The notes beneath the pieces are model-generated. The model worked only from the letters and a program-made list of their open reading frames with translations, ran no database searches and was not told the origin of the DNA. Shown here piece after piece: positions 1 through 11,924 of a stretch of 64,000 nt of DNA; position 1 is the stretch's first letter; every line of letters begins with the position of its first letter. The position numbers and the translations under genes are program-made. This stretch comes from Moringa oleifera (Eukaryota > Streptophyta > Magnoliopsida > Brassicales > Moringaceae). The stretch covers positions 930,001 through 994,000 of the forward strand of contig JAJFZO010000165.1 of the NCBI GenBank assembly GCA_021397835.1, given 5' to 3'.

Positions 1-1145
1 TTTAATACAATATAATAGAAAATATTAGACCTACCAAGAGGTTGCGATTTTATTACTTCATTTGACTTTTAGGCTTTTTATTATATTTTATTTTTTATTT
101 ATCTAATTTTTAAATTTTATTTTAATTTTTACATACTTCTATTTGTTTATTTATTTTAGATACATTTTATATTTTGTTGTATTTGCATTTATTATTATTT
201 AATTTATTGTAATTTTATTACATTTTTCTTTGAAAGATTAAATGTAAACCAAAATTATTTTTTAAAAAACATATTTTATGATTCTTGAATTGTTTTAAAT
301 TATAATTATTTCACAATATATTGTCAATTTTTTGAGTTTTTTAATTTTTTGTGTTTTCATTTTTTTAATTTTTTATTTTTGTGAATATTTTAGATTTTAC
401 TACCTTTTATTTTTTATTTTAATTAATTTTTTAATGATTTTGCATGATATGTATTTCTTTTCAAATTAATATTTTATTTTATTTTATTTTCTACTATTAT
501 TTCCAACAAAATCAAAATTTTTTTGTTTTGTAAAGAGTTTTGTTTCTTTATTATTACTTTTTTTTTAGTATGTATTGTCTTCTATTTTTGCATTTCTGGA
601 TTTGTTTTCTTTTTTTTGTTACTTAATTTTTTTATAATTTTTTATAATTTTTATTTTATGGGGTGTTTATTTTTCTTGATTTTTTTAGTTTATTTGATAT
701 TTTAGTTTTTTATTTCCTTTTATTTTATTTTTCAATATTTTATGAATTTTATTTTGTAATTTTTTATATTTTATATTTTTTTATTTTATTAAAATTTATT
801 TTTATTTTATTATTTTTAATAAATTTTTTGATATATTTAAAAAAATTATTTTACATTTTAATTCAGTAAAATTATAAATACTACACATCTCCAATTGGTT
901 GCAATTTTGTTACCTTGTTTAGTTTTTAGATTTTTTTTGCTACTTATATTTTTATCACATTTGTGAATTTTATTTTATTTTTTAAATATATGTTTATTTA
1001 TTTGTTAAATAATTTTATATTTTATTATATTTTTATTTTATTTATAGTTTGATTTATTATATTTTTATTACATTCTTCTTTAAAAGATCAATACGGTTCA
1101 AAATATTTTTTTAAAATAGTTTTGAATTGTTTTAAATTATTTTAA
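1..1145 (+). repeat. AT-rich caulimovirid-like intergenic repeat, left arm
   Basis: Extremely AT-rich, T-rich on this strand, with no credible gene. A recognisable block (a 'ggttgcaattttgtta'-like motif, then T-rich sequence, then 'gattcttgaattgttttaaa') begins near 40 and recurs near 888, so the stretch holds about two tandem copies of a unit near 850 bp. The same unit is seen on the minus strand at 9741-10829 and on the plus strand again at 11220-11520. It directly precedes a caulimovirid-like coat-protein fragment in both arms, so I infer it is the intergenic region of an endogenous pararetrovirus. Short ORFs inside it, such as 523-869, are low-complexity and not genes. Confidence 0.6.
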
Positions 1146-1149
1146 AACA

Positions 1150-1671
1150 AGGTAGAAATGGGAACTTTCTGTGCCCAATATGGACATAAAAAAATATGAG
1201 CTCTCTTTGCCAAAAAATATAATAATAATAAGGATCTAGTCCAGGCCATACGGGCCGGTTAGGACATATTGGCCTTTCAAAAAATCTAGTAAACAGGATA
1301 AGTAATCCAAAAGGCCTATAAAGAAATGGCAAATCATTAGATGTTTTAAATGTGGTAAGATAGGACATCATGCAAGGAATTGTAGAGTACGTAAAAAAAT
1401 AAGTGAATTAGAAATACTAGGAGAAATAAAAGATAATATACTTCGTATATTAGCCAAAGAGGACATATCCCAAGCCGAAAGTGAATATATATATAGAGGA
1501 ACAAGATTTAAGCGATTCAGAAACCTTAGATGAAGTATGTAGTGAAGGAATACATGAATGCAAAATGATCAACATGATTAGCAAAAAAGAACGATTAGTT
1601 GACATTATTGATAAGATAGAAGATCCAAAAATAAAAAAGGAATATTTATTAAAATTAAAACCCCTTGACTT
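1150..1671 (+). pseudogene. Endogenous caulimovirid polyprotein fragment: coat-protein zinc knuckle, left copy
   Basis: A zinc knuckle of the form CX2CX4HX4C is read at 1342-1383 with all four ligands present (Cys, Cys, His, Cys). A basic and then an acidic, Lys/Glu-rich, helix-forming stretch follows to about 1671. The frame is broken: after the knuckle the reading shifts near 1480-1500, and stops lie upstream. The same segment lies inverted at 9181-9740, where it runs on into an aspartic protease; the order zinc knuckle then protease in one polyprotein is usual for Caulimoviridae with a single large ORF. Similarity ends abruptly at about 1671, where satellite begins. A Gypsy-type gag is the main alternative; the absence of LTRs and the AT-rich flank favour a pararetrovirus. 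It is non-functional as it stands. Confidence 0.6.
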
Positions 1672-4600
1672 TGCTGGCACGTCTATGCAGTCGAATGTTG
1701 GGCCTTTTACCCATGTTGAGTATATTGGGGGCAATCATGTGGCCTTCATGGCACGCTCGTTAAGCACACAATTGAGGGATAACGACGAGGGTTTGATTCA
1801 CATAGTACACCATGTGAAGGATAGCGACGAGGGTCTGGCTCATGTGGGCCGCTGTTAGCTTGGCTGGTGCACTCTATATGACCGCAAGTTAAGCTTTCTG
1901 CCCATGCGTGTCTACTGAGGCAGTTATGGATTATCTCACATTCCTATGGCTCAAGTGATGTGGCCCTAATGGCACGCTCGCTGGGCATACCATTTTGGTG
2001 ATGCAGGGTATGCTAGCTAGGCACATGTTTTTGGGATAGTAATAAGAATTTGGCTCAATGTGGGGTGCCCTTGGCTTGGCTGGCGCCCCCTCTGCAGTTG
2101 CACGCTGGGCCTTCTGCCCATATGTATCCTCTTAGGGGCAATCATGGCATGCCTTATGTGCCCATGCGATGCGACACTCGCTACACACTTATTAGACTCA
2201 TGATCGAAAGACAACCGAGGGTCTGGCTTGCATGGTGGACTCTTGGCTTGGCTGGTACGCTCAGTACGGCTACATTAGCCTTTGGCATTTGGCCCATGTC
2301 AAGCCTATTGGAGGAAGCTGTGGCTTGCCTTTTGTGCCCATGCACCATGCGATGCAGTGCTCATTGAACATTCTTTAGGCCTACGATCAACAAACAATGA
2401 TGAAGTTCTGGCTTACATGGGGCACCCTTTGATTAGCTAGTGCACTCAGTGCAGTTGCACATTGGGCCTTTGGCCCATGCCATGCGACTAGGGGCAATCG
2501 CGACTCAGCTTCCATGTCTATTGTCAAGGCAATGCAATGCTCATGGCACGCTCACTAGGCGCATGATATTAGGATAATAATGAGGGTCTGGCTTAGGTAA
2601 GATGCCGTTGGCTTGGCTGACGCACCTCATGCCTACCATGCTAAACCTGCTGTGATAGTCATGCTCTTACCTCTCATGCAATGGTTGAAGTGACACTTTG
2701 CTTCTGGCATGCTTGATAAGCACATGATTGAGGGACTGCGATGAAGGACTACCTTGCGTAAGGCACTTTTGCATTGGCTGGCATGGTCTATGCAGCTAAA
2801 CGATGGGCCTTCCACTAAAAGTTGTGCTTGTTAACGACAAACATGGCTCAGCTCCTATGCCCATGGTCTAGGTGACACGCTCGTGGCATACTCACTTGGC
2901 ACAAGTTGTAGGGACAGCGATAAAGGAGAGCCAAGCTCGTGGGGGGTGTCCTTAGCTTCGTTGTATGTCTTGTGCGACTGCACATTGGGCATTTTGCCTA
3001 TGTTGAGCTTACCAAGTGCAGCTGTGGCTCGCCTTCTAGCCTATGGTCTAGACTACATGGCCCTAATGACACGCTCACTAGGCACACAATTGAGGGATAA
3101 CAATGAGGGTCTAACTCACATGGGACGACTTTAGCTTACCTAGCGTGCCTTGTACGACCACATGCTGGGTTTTCTGCCTATGCCTTTTTCATTGGGGGCC
3201 ACTGTGGCTTGCATCCCACTTTTATGGTCCATGCAATGCAATGCTCATCGTATGCTCATTAGGCTCACTATCAAAGGATAATGACAAAGGTGTGGCTTGC
3301 GTGTGATGCCATTAGCTTTGGTTGGCGTGCCCTTTGCGGCTGCACTTTGGGCCATCCGCCCATGTCATGCCTGTAAGGAGCAGCCATGGCTCTCTTCCCG
3401 TTGCCGTGGTCCATGTGACATGGCGCTCATACCATGCTCATTCGACACACTACTGAGGGACAACGATGAGGGTTTGGCTTACGCGGGGCGCTGTTCGATT
3501 AACTGGTGTGCCCTATGTAGCTGCACGCTTCACCTATGTCTTGCCTACTGGAGGCAACTGTGACTTGCCTTTTCTCCCATCACCCAAGCGATGCTATATT
3601 CACGACACGCTCGCTCGGCACATTATCGAAGGACAACAACGAGGATCTGGCTCGCCAAGGGCACCTTTGGCTTTGCTAGTATGCCATGTGTGGCGATACA
3701 CTAAGCCTTCAGCCTATGCATCCCTACTTAGAGTAACTGTGGCTCACCTCTCACGCTTATGGCCTAAGTAACTTGGCCCTCATGGCATGCTCGATGGGCA
3801 CATGATTTAAGGACAATGATGAGGGTTTGGCTTGCATAGAGCACCCTTATCTTGGCTGATGCCCTTTGTGTGAGAGCACGCTAAGCCTTCTGCCCATGTT
3901 ACACTTGCTAAGGGCAGTTGAGGCTTACCTACCATGCCCATGCTTCGTGCGTCGTGACGCTAGTGGGACACGATCAAGGGATAACGATGAGAGACTAGCT
4001 CACATAAGGTGCCTTTGACTTGGTTGGCGCACCCATTATAGCTGCACACTAGCACAATAGGCACCATTTGACTATAGGTAACTGAGGCTTGCCTTTCATG
4101 CTATGGTCTAGGTGACGCGATGCTTATGGCACGTTCACTAGGCACATGATTTAAGGACAATGACTAGGGTCTACGGGCGCCTTTAGCTTGCTTGACATGC
4201 CATGTGTTGTCACACATTGGGTATTTTGCCTATGCCGTTCATACTAACGACAGTTGGGCTCGTCCCCCCTGTCTATGGTCCATGCGATGGGGCACTCATG
4301 GCAAGCTCGCTAGGCACACGATCAACATACATTGATGAGGGTTTGTCTCGAGTAAGGTGCTGTTGGCTTGGTTGGCATGCCCAATGCAATCATATGCTAA
4401 GCCTTCTCCCCATGCCAAGCTAGTAAGGGGCAGACATGGCTCATCTCTCATGCCCACAGTGTAGGAGACGTAAAGTTCATGGCACACTCAATGGGCACAC
4501 ATTTTTGGGATAACAATGAGGTTCTTGCTCATGTTGAATGCCCTTAGCTTGGCTCGCACGCCCTGTGCAATCACACACTAGGCCTTCTGCCTATGCTGAA

Positions 4601-6102
4601 CCTCTTGTAGGTAACCATGGCATGCCTTGTATGCCTTGTACCATGCAATATGGCACTTATTGCACACTCGTTAGGCCCATGATTGAGGGACAGTGACAAG
4701 GGTCTATCTTGTGCTCTGTGTCTAAGGCTTGGCTGATGTGATCAGTGCGGTCGCACACTAGGCCTTCCACCTATGCTATGCCAGTTGGTGATAGTCGTGG
4801 CTCATCTCTTATGCCTATGGTCTACGTGACATGATGCTTGTGGCATGCTCACTGGGCATAAGATATAGGGACAACGAGTTTGGCTTAGGTAGGGTGCCTT
4901 TAGATTGGCTAGTGCGCATTATACAGCCACAAGCTGGGTCTTCTGCCCATGCTGTGCCTACTAAGGGCTACCATGGCTTGCCTTCCATGCCTATGGTCTA
5001 GGTGACACAAAGCTCATTGTCGTTCGCTAGGCACATGATCAAAGGATAGCGACGAATGTCTTGCTCTCGTGGGGTGCCTTTAGATTGGTTGGCATGCCCT
5101 ATGCGATCGCAAGACGGGCTTCTGCCCATATCGAGCTTGTTAGGGGCAAACGTGGCTCAGTTCTCGTGTCGATAGTCTAGTTGATGCGATGCTCGTGGCA
5201 TGCTTGCTGGGCATAAGTTTTAAGGACAACGACGAGGCTCAAGCTCGCAAAGGGTGCCATTGGCTTAGGTAGTGTGCTTGGTGCAACCGCACGCTGAGTC
5301 TTTTACCCATGTTGAACTAGCAAGGGGTAGTAATAAGTTACCTTTCGTGCCCATGGTTGAGGCGACATGGCCCTCATGACACACTTGTCGGGCACACAAT
5401 CGAAGGACAATGACTAGGTTTTAGCTTACATGAGGTGTCTATGACTTAGGTGGCGCACCCTGTGTGGCCACATGCTGGGCCTTCCACCCATGCCTTTCCT
5501 ACTGTGGGCCATTGAGGTTCGCCTCCTGTCCCCATGGTCCAAGTGACGTGACTCTCATGGCACACTCGGTGGGCTCACTATCAAAGGATAGTGATGAGGG
5601 TCAAGCTCGTATGGGCGCCTTATGCGGCTGCACGTTGGGCCATCCGCCCATGTCTTGCCTGTTCGAGACAATCGTGGCTCTCCATCAGTGCCCATGGTCC
5701 ATGAAGACACGACACTCGTGGCACGCTTGCTTGGCACACTACCGAGAGACTATGGTGAGGGTCTGACTTACATGGGGCACCCTTGTATTAGCTAACGCAT
5801 CTTGTGCAATTGTGGCTCATCTCCTGTGCCTATCGTCTAAGCTATGCTGCGCTTGGCACACTATTGAGGGACAATGATGAGGGTCTAGCTCGCCTGGGGT
5901 GCCATTAGTTTGGCTGGTGCATGTTGTACACCTGCACGTAGGGCCTTTCGCCTATGCGTGCCTATTAAGGGTAGCCGTGGCTCGCCTCTCGTGCCCAGGG
6001 CCTAAGCGAAATGGCGATCGTGGCACACTCACTAGGCACACAATTTAAGGATAATAACAAGGGTCTGGCTCGCATAGGCGCTTTACCTTGGTTGACGCGC
6101 TT
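1672..6102 (+). repeat. Satellite array, about 178-bp monomer, forward orientation
   Basis: Diverged head-to-tail repeats, far richer in GC than the flanks. A landmark 'gagggtctggctc' recurs near 2046, 2214, 2400, 2580, 2740, 2921, 3102, 3284, 3466, 3639, 3819, 3987, 4164, 4334, 4518, 4697, 4874, 5053, 5230, 5412, 5592, 5754, 5878 and 6056. The usual step is 170-185 bp, with one short step of about 124. Other shared blocks are 'cttctgcccatg' and 'ggcacgctcactaggcac'. The step is close to nucleosome length, typical of plant heterochromatic satellites. ORFs here (for example 2050-2367, 3297-3771, 5464-5766) are translations of the repeat and not genes. About 24-25 monomers are visible. Confidence 0.9.
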
Positions 6103-6600
6103 GTAGTTACTTTTTTAATTTTTTGGATTTTTTTACATTTTAATTTTTTAATTTTATTTTATCTGATTTTTTCTTTTTTATGATTTTCTTTGATATATTT
6201 TACATTTTATTTTATTTTTCTTATCTTTTGTAGTTACTTTGAATTTTTAAATTTTTTATATTTATTTTTATTTTATCAAGTTTTTTTACTTTTTTTACTT
6301 ATTTTTTAGTAATTTTATTTTTAATTAAAAATTGCATTGAGTTCCGATTTTCTCATTGTTTTTATTGCCTTTTCTTTGATTTGGTGTGAGTAGTTGTGTG
6401 AGTTTTCATTCGATATTTCATTAAATTATGATTTTTTATTACATTTTTTTGTTAGTAACATTTAAAAATTTTGGTTAAAATTTGTCTACTATAATTATTA
6501 GATATTATTGTTAATTTTGATCTTCTTGCGAATATTTTGTTATGTAATAATAATTTTTGCAAATGATTATAATTTGTGTAAATATTTTGTAATGTAAAGG
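6103..6600 (+). repeat. AT-rich spacer at the centre of the inverted structure
   Basis: T-rich DNA begins abruptly after the last satellite monomer. Its segment around 6180-6300 ('cttttgtagttacttt' followed by T-rich sequence) resembles the reverse complement of 10900-11080, so it belongs to the caulimovirid-like intergenic family. No gene is visible. It separates the two satellite arrays of opposite orientation. Confidence 0.5.
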
Positions 6601-6700
6601 TCTTCACCCCTAAGATTGATAGCTAGATTTGCTTGAGCATCAACATCAGAGTTCCATTCCTTGAAAACAAACAAGCACGTGTTACTTGCAACCGTAAAAT
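6587..6700 (-). pseudogene. RNase H-like C-terminal fragment
   Basis: The minus strand reads a short open stretch containing EWNSDVDAQANLAINL. This matches the end of plant RNase H (RVT_3-type) domains, in which a conserved Asp sits in an '(N/S)xxAD..ANLA' motif just after the last beta strand. Only about 35 residues are recognisable and the rest of the domain is absent. It could come from a host RNase H-like gene or from a retroelement. It lies exactly between the AT-rich centre and the inverted satellite array. Confidence 0.45.
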
Positions 6701-6756
6701 TTGTGTAGATACATACTCTTAGTTACAGAATTATAAACTACAAAGTGATTTGCAAG

Positions 6757-8510
6757 CATGACATTGATGCAAGGCCCAATGTGTTATAGATAAGGCTAAC
6801 CAAGCCAAGGGCGCCCCTTGTGAGATAGAGCTTCATCGCTAGGACCTTCGATCGTGTACATAACGAGCATGCCATAATTATCGCGTTGCCTTAACCATAG
6901 GCATGGAGCCAAGCCACGACTTCCCCTAGTAGGAATAGAATGGGCGCAAGGCCTAGAGTGCAGCCTTACAGGGTACACCAGCCAAGCCAAGGGAGTCTTA
7001 CCCAGGCCAGTCCCTTATTGCTACATCCCTTGATAGTGTGCCCAGCAAGCATGCCACGAGTACAAGTCGACTAGACTATGGGCATGGGAGGCAAGTTACG
7101 GCTGCCTTCAGTAGGAACGTAGGTGTAAGACATAACATGCGACTGCACGAGGTGTGCTGACCAAGCTAAGGGCGCCCCAAGTGAGCCAGCTGCTCGTCGT
7201 TATGTCCCTTGATCATGTGCTTAGCAAGCATGCCATGAGCGTCACATCACTTAAACTACAAGAATGAGAGGCAAGGCATGATTGCCTCAATAAGCATAGC
7301 ATGGATGCAAGGCCTAACGTTTGGTTGCACAGGGTGCATTACCTGAACCAAGGGCACTACATGGTAGTCAGCCCCTCGTTCCTACGTTCTTTGATTGTTT
7401 GCCTAACGAGCATGCCATGACAATCATGTCACTTAGTCAATAGGCACGAGAGGTAAGCCATATCTACCCTTAGCAAGCATGGTAAAGGTCGAAGTCCCAA
7501 CGTGCAGTTGCAGAAAGGGCGTTGCACAAGCTAACTTGCCCAACATGAGCTAGCCCTTCGTCACTATGCCTTTCGATCATGTGCTTAACGAGCATTCCAG
7601 CAGCATCAAGTTGCGTGGACCATGGGCCTAGGAAGCAAGCCATAACTGCCCATAATAGGTATGACGTGGGAATAAGGCCCAAAGGGCATGCTAGCCAAGC
7701 GAAGGTTGGCCCAAGCTAGTAAGACGCTCATCTCTATGTCCTTCGATTGTGTGTCTAATAAGCGTACTAAGAGTGCCAAGTCACCAAGACCTTAGCCACA
7801 GGATTTAAGCCATGGCTGCCTTTAGCAAGCAAGGCATGGCCGCAAGACCCAACATGCTATCGCAAAGAGCATGCCGGCAAAGCCAAATGCACCTTATGCC
7901 GGCCAGCTCCTCATCATTACATCCCTGAATTGTGTGCCTAGTGAATGTAGCATGAGCACCTTATCGCTTGGACCAACGGATTATAGGTAAGCCATGAGTG
8001 CCCCCGATAGGCACAACACGGGCACAAGTCCCAACATGGGACAAAGCGCATTAATTAAGCCAAGGGTGCCCCAAGCGAGCGAGGTAAGACCACAGGAATG
8101 AGGGGTAAGCCACGACTACCCCTAAAAAGCATGACATGGGTGCAAGGGCCAACATGTGGTCATACAAGGTGCGCCAGCCAATTTAAAGGCATTACACACG
8201 TGATAACCTCTCGTCAGTACATCCCTCGATTGTGTGCCCAGAGAGCATGCCATGAAGGTCGCATCCATGGGCATGGGAGGCAAGCCACGGTTGTCCATAG
8301 CATGCATAGCAAGGGTACAAGGCTCAACGGGCCATTTCACAAGGCACGATAACAATGCCAAGGGCGCCCCACGTAAACTAGCCCCTCGTCGTTATGTCCC
8401 TCGATGGTGAGCCTGCTAAGTGTGCCACGAGCATCACGTCACCTAATACATGGCCACAAGAGATAAGCCATGGTTATCCCCAACAAGCATGGCATGGGTA
8501 AAAAGTGCCC
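6757..8510 (-). repeat. Satellite array, about 178-bp monomer, reverse orientation
   Basis: The same satellite as 1672-6102, but reverse complemented. The landmark 'ccctcgtcgttatgtccctcgat' region recurs near 6830, 7015, 7195, 7375, 7555, 7730, 7910, 8210 and 8385. The 300-bp step at 7910-8210 indicates a monomer with an internal deletion. About nine to ten monomers are visible. ORFs at 7470-7682 and 8098-8361 are repeat translations. With the forward array it forms a head-to-head pair around 6103-6757. Confidence 0.88.
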
Positions 8511-8520
8511 ATTGGCTTCA

Positions 8521-8662
8521 CATAATTTATGATTTAAAACAATTCAAGAATCATAAAATATTTTATTAAAAAATATTTTAGGTTTAAATTTAATATTTTA
8601 TAGAAAAATGTAATAAAATAATAATAAATCAAACAATAAAATTACAAATAAAACAAAAATAT
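8521..8662 (-). repeat. Fragment of the AT-rich caulimovirid-like repeat
   Basis: A 140-bp block on the minus strand matches the segment around 160-310 ('aaaaca attcaagaatcataaa' type motifs, then 'aataaatcaaacaataa'). It is wedged between the satellite array and the protease-like fragment. Its left edge overlaps a 20-bp near-repeat of sequence found again at 8801-8820. Confidence 0.5.
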
Positions 8663-9180
8663 AAAATGTCTCTAAGAATGGTGTTCCTAATTTAATTATT
8701 GTTAGATATCTCTTACTAATATAAAAAGGCTTTCCATGCAATATTCCTCATTGCAGATCTTGGCTTTGATTAGCTTAAATTGTATTTGGAGCCTAGCTCC
8801 ATTGGCTTCACGTAATTTTTCTAATGTTTTTTCATAATATTGATAGATATTAACCCTTCTTGAATATAGTTCTAGTGTGCTCCTGAATCTATTAGAGCTA
8901 TGGTTTTGAGATGAAAATCATTGTTTATTACTAAGGTTATATTTATGTACCATTTTTGCAAGTGTATTTTATTTATTATATTAATAAAATCTTCTTCTTC
9001 TCCACTTTCTTTTACTAATTCTTTTTCTTTTGGTGGGCATCCCAACTCCTAATGTACTTTGAGGGCTAACACTTCTGTTTTGACTTCTATATTATCCTTT
9101 TATAGCTGGCTAACTTACTTTTTAAGTTCATTAATTTCTATTTGTAAATCTTGGATTCCAACTGTTTCTACCTTTTTTTT
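8663..9180 (-). pseudogene. Endogenous caulimovirid polyprotein fragment: aspartic protease
   Basis: The minus strand carries a retropepsin active-site motif, IALIDSGA, at about 8877-8903. Upstream are acidic Lys/Glu-rich sequence and an 'I..W Y I N I T L' strand; downstream is a beta-rich segment ending near 8680 in a partly degraded 'G T P F L' type motif, usual after pararetroviral and retroviral proteases. Several in-frame stops and frame changes interrupt it, including one right after the DSGA loop, so it cannot make an active enzyme. It is contiguous with the zinc-knuckle fragment at 9181-9740. No reverse transcriptase follows: the segment is cut by AT-rich repeat and satellite. Confidence 0.62.
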
Positions 9181-9740
9181 CTTGTGCTAATATTTCTTGT
9201 AAATCGTAAGGTTTAATGTTTTGTTTTTCTTTTCCTTCAAATGTAAGGGGTTTTAATTTTAATAAATATTCCTTTTTTATTTTTTCTATCTCATCAATAA
9301 TGTCAACTAATAGTTCTTTTTTGCTAATCATATTGATCATTTTGCATTCACATATTCGTTCACTACATACTTCATCTAAGGTTTTTGAATCACTTGAATC
9401 TTTGTTCCTCTATATATTCACTTTCGGCTTGGGACATGTCCTCTTTGGCTAATATACAAAGTATATTATCTTTTATTTCTCCTAGTATTTCTAATTCATA
9501 GATTTTTTGACATACTCTATAATTCCTTGCATCATGTCCTATCTTACCACATTTAAAACATCTAATGATGGGCCATTTCTTTATAGGCTTTTTGGATTCC
9601 TTATCCTGTTTACTAGATTTTTTGAAAGGCTGATATGTCCTAAGGGCCTATATGGCCTAAACTGGGTCCTTACTTTCTCTTTAATAGAGGGAGCTCGTAT
9701 TTTTTGACATCCATATTAGGCATAAAAAGTTCATATTTCT
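9181..9740 (-). pseudogene. Endogenous caulimovirid polyprotein fragment: coat-protein zinc knuckle, right copy
   Basis: This is the inverted counterpart of 1150-1671, alignable base by base for about 500 bp. The zinc knuckle lies at 9519-9560, but its last ligand is Tyr instead of Cys (9519-9521). The left copy keeps all four ligands and differs at the residue after the zinc-binding His. The 70-codon open stretch at 9131-9340 (Lys-rich, helical) belongs to the linker between knuckle and protease. A frame break between the two parts matches the position of a break in the left copy, so at least part of the decay may predate the duplication. Confidence 0.6.
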
Positions 9741-11130
9741 ACCTTGTTTTAAAACAACTTAAAACAATTCAAAAATATTTTTTAAAAAATAATTTTAAAC
9801 TGCATTGATCTTTTAAAGAAGTGTAATAAAAATACAATAAATCAAACCATAAATAAAATAAAAATATAACAAAATATAAAATTATTTAAAACTAAACAAA
9901 GTAACAAAATTGCAACCAATTAGAGATGTCTAGTATTTATAATTTTACTGAATTAAAATATGAAATAAAATTTTTAAATATATCAAAAAATTTATTAAAA
10001 ATAATAAAATAAAAAAAATTTAATAAAATTAAAAATTTTAATGAAATTACAAAATAAAAATTCATAAAATACTAAAAATAAAATAAAAGCAAATAAAAAA
10101 CTGACATATCAAATAAACTAAAAAAATTCAAGAAAAATAAAGTTATCAAAAAAAATAAGTGAAAGAAACTAAAAACACCCCCATAAAATAAAAAATGAAA
10201 AAGTTATAAAAAAATTAACCAAAAAAACAAAAAAAAAATCCAAAAATCCAAAAACAAAAGACTATGCATATTAAAAAAAAGATTATAATAAAAAACAAAA
10301 CTCTTTGCAAAACAAAAAAAAAATGGATTTTGTTGGAAATAATAGTAGAAAATAAAATAAAATAAAATATTAATTTGAAAAGAAATACATATAATGCAAA
10401 CTCATTAAAAATTTAATTAAAATAAAAAATAAAAGGGTTGTAAAATCTAAATTATTCAAAAAAATTAAAAACACAAAAAATTAAAAAACTTAAAAAATAA
10501 AAAATGGAAAAGATAATTTAAAATAATTTATAATTTAAAACAATTCAAAAATAGTAAATTATTTTATTAAAAAATAATTTTGGTTTACATTTAATCTTTT
10601 AAAGGAAAATTAATAAAATTACAATAAATCAAACAATAATAAATAAAAATACAACAAAAATATAAAATTTATTTAAAATGAATAAATAAATAGAATTATG
10701 TAAAAATAAAATAAAATTTAAAAATTAGATAAATAAAAAATAAAATATAATACGAAACTAAAAATCAAATAAACTAATAAAATTGCAACCACTTGGTAGG
10801 TTTAATTTTTTCTATTATATTGTATTAAAGTAGTTAAAGATGTTTCAAATTTAAAAAAATTAAAAAATACAAAAAATTTGTAAACAAGGTTGAAAAGTAA
10901 AAAGAAATGAAACAACTAAAAAATCAAATAAAATAAAAAATAAGAAAAATAAAGTTAAAAAAAAAGTGCTAGAAAATAAAAATACCCAGCAAAAAAATAA
11001 GTGTGAGAGAAAAAAAATTTAGAAACCTAAAGTAACTACAAAAAAATAAGAAAAAAAAGTAGAAAATTAAAAAAATCCATTAAAAATCGTAAAAAAAACA
11101 AAACTCTTTGCAAAGCAAAAAAATAGATAC
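9741..11130 (-). repeat. AT-rich caulimovirid-like intergenic repeat, right arm
   Basis: The reverse complement of 1-1145 can be followed to 10829: the left start 'tttaatacaatataatag' is matched by 'ctattatattgtattaaa' ending at 10829. Copies of the internal landmark near 9905 and 10785 mirror those near 888 and 40. From 10830 to 11130 more AT-rich sequence continues in the same orientation beyond the left edge of this window. No gene is seen. Confidence 0.6.
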
Positions 11131-11159
11131 TTTTTATAATTTTATTTTATTTCATTGAT

Positions 11160-11900
11160 ATTTTTTGTAATTTATAATTTTTTTAATTCTTTGTCATCTT
11201 GACTACTTTAATTCAACAAAATGACAAATTTTAAACATCACCATGTGATTGCAGTTTTGTTAGTTTATTTGCTTTTTAGATATTTTTTACTTTTTATTTT
11301 TTATTCATCTAAGCTTTGAATGTTATTTTAATTTTTATATTTTTATATTTTTATTTAGATATTTTTATATTTTTTATTATATTTTTATTTTTACTATTTA
11401 ATTTACTATAATTTTATTACATTTCTTTAAAAGATCAATGCAAGTGTAATTTTAAATTTTTTTATAGAATATTTTGTGATTCTTGAATTATTTTAAATTA
11501 TCAATTATAAATTATTTTACATTATTGTTTCTCATTTCTCATTTTTTATTTTTTTGTTTTTTCATTTTTTTTCATTTTTAGATTTTATTATATTTTATTA
11601 TTTTTATTTTTAATTTTTGCTTTAATGATTTTGTATGATATATTTTTTTAAAAATTTGAAAATTTAATTTTTATTATTTTTTTCAAAGAAACATTCTGTT
11701 GCTTTGTAAAGAGTTTATTTAATTTTTTACCCTTTTTTACTACCTTTTCTATTTTTATTGAATTATTGAATTTTATTTTTCTTATATTTATTTGTTTATT
11801 TGAAATACTTTTATATTTTGTTATATTTTTTGTTTTTTATATTTTGATTTTTGTATTTTTGTTACATACTTCTTGAAAACATAAATATAAATTTTTTTAA
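11160..11900 (+). repeat. Further AT-rich intergenic repeat copy, forward orientation
   Basis: After about 11130 the orientation flips again. The landmark 'gattgcagttttgtta' at 11250 and 'gattcttgaattattttaaa' near 11490 match the left-arm unit in direct orientation, giving another copy. No coding sequence is seen. It ends against a (TA)n tract. Confidence 0.5.
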
Positions 11901-11924
11901 TTATATATATATATATATATATAT
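11901..11924. repeat. (TA)n microsatellite
   Basis: About a dozen TA units at the edge of the AT-rich pararetrovirus-like block. TA-rich sites are reported as common neighbours of endogenous caulimovirid insertions, but here it may be coincidental. Confidence 0.85.

Noticed and set aside
523..869. Phe/Leu/Tyr-rich ORFs resembling membrane proteins
   Set aside because: They are translations of T-rich, AT-only DNA; the inverted copy at 9741-10829 does not keep the frame.
1132..1371. Minus-strand ORF of 79 codons across the left zinc knuckle
   Set aside because: It is the shadow of the plus-strand polyprotein fragment; the same shadow appears at 9507-9707.
1681..6056. Many ORFs of 60-105 codons in the satellite, rich in Cys, His, Trp and Leu
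   Set aside because: They occur in all frames and strands of a tandem repeat, start at random places in the monomer, and share no conserved frame from unit to unit.
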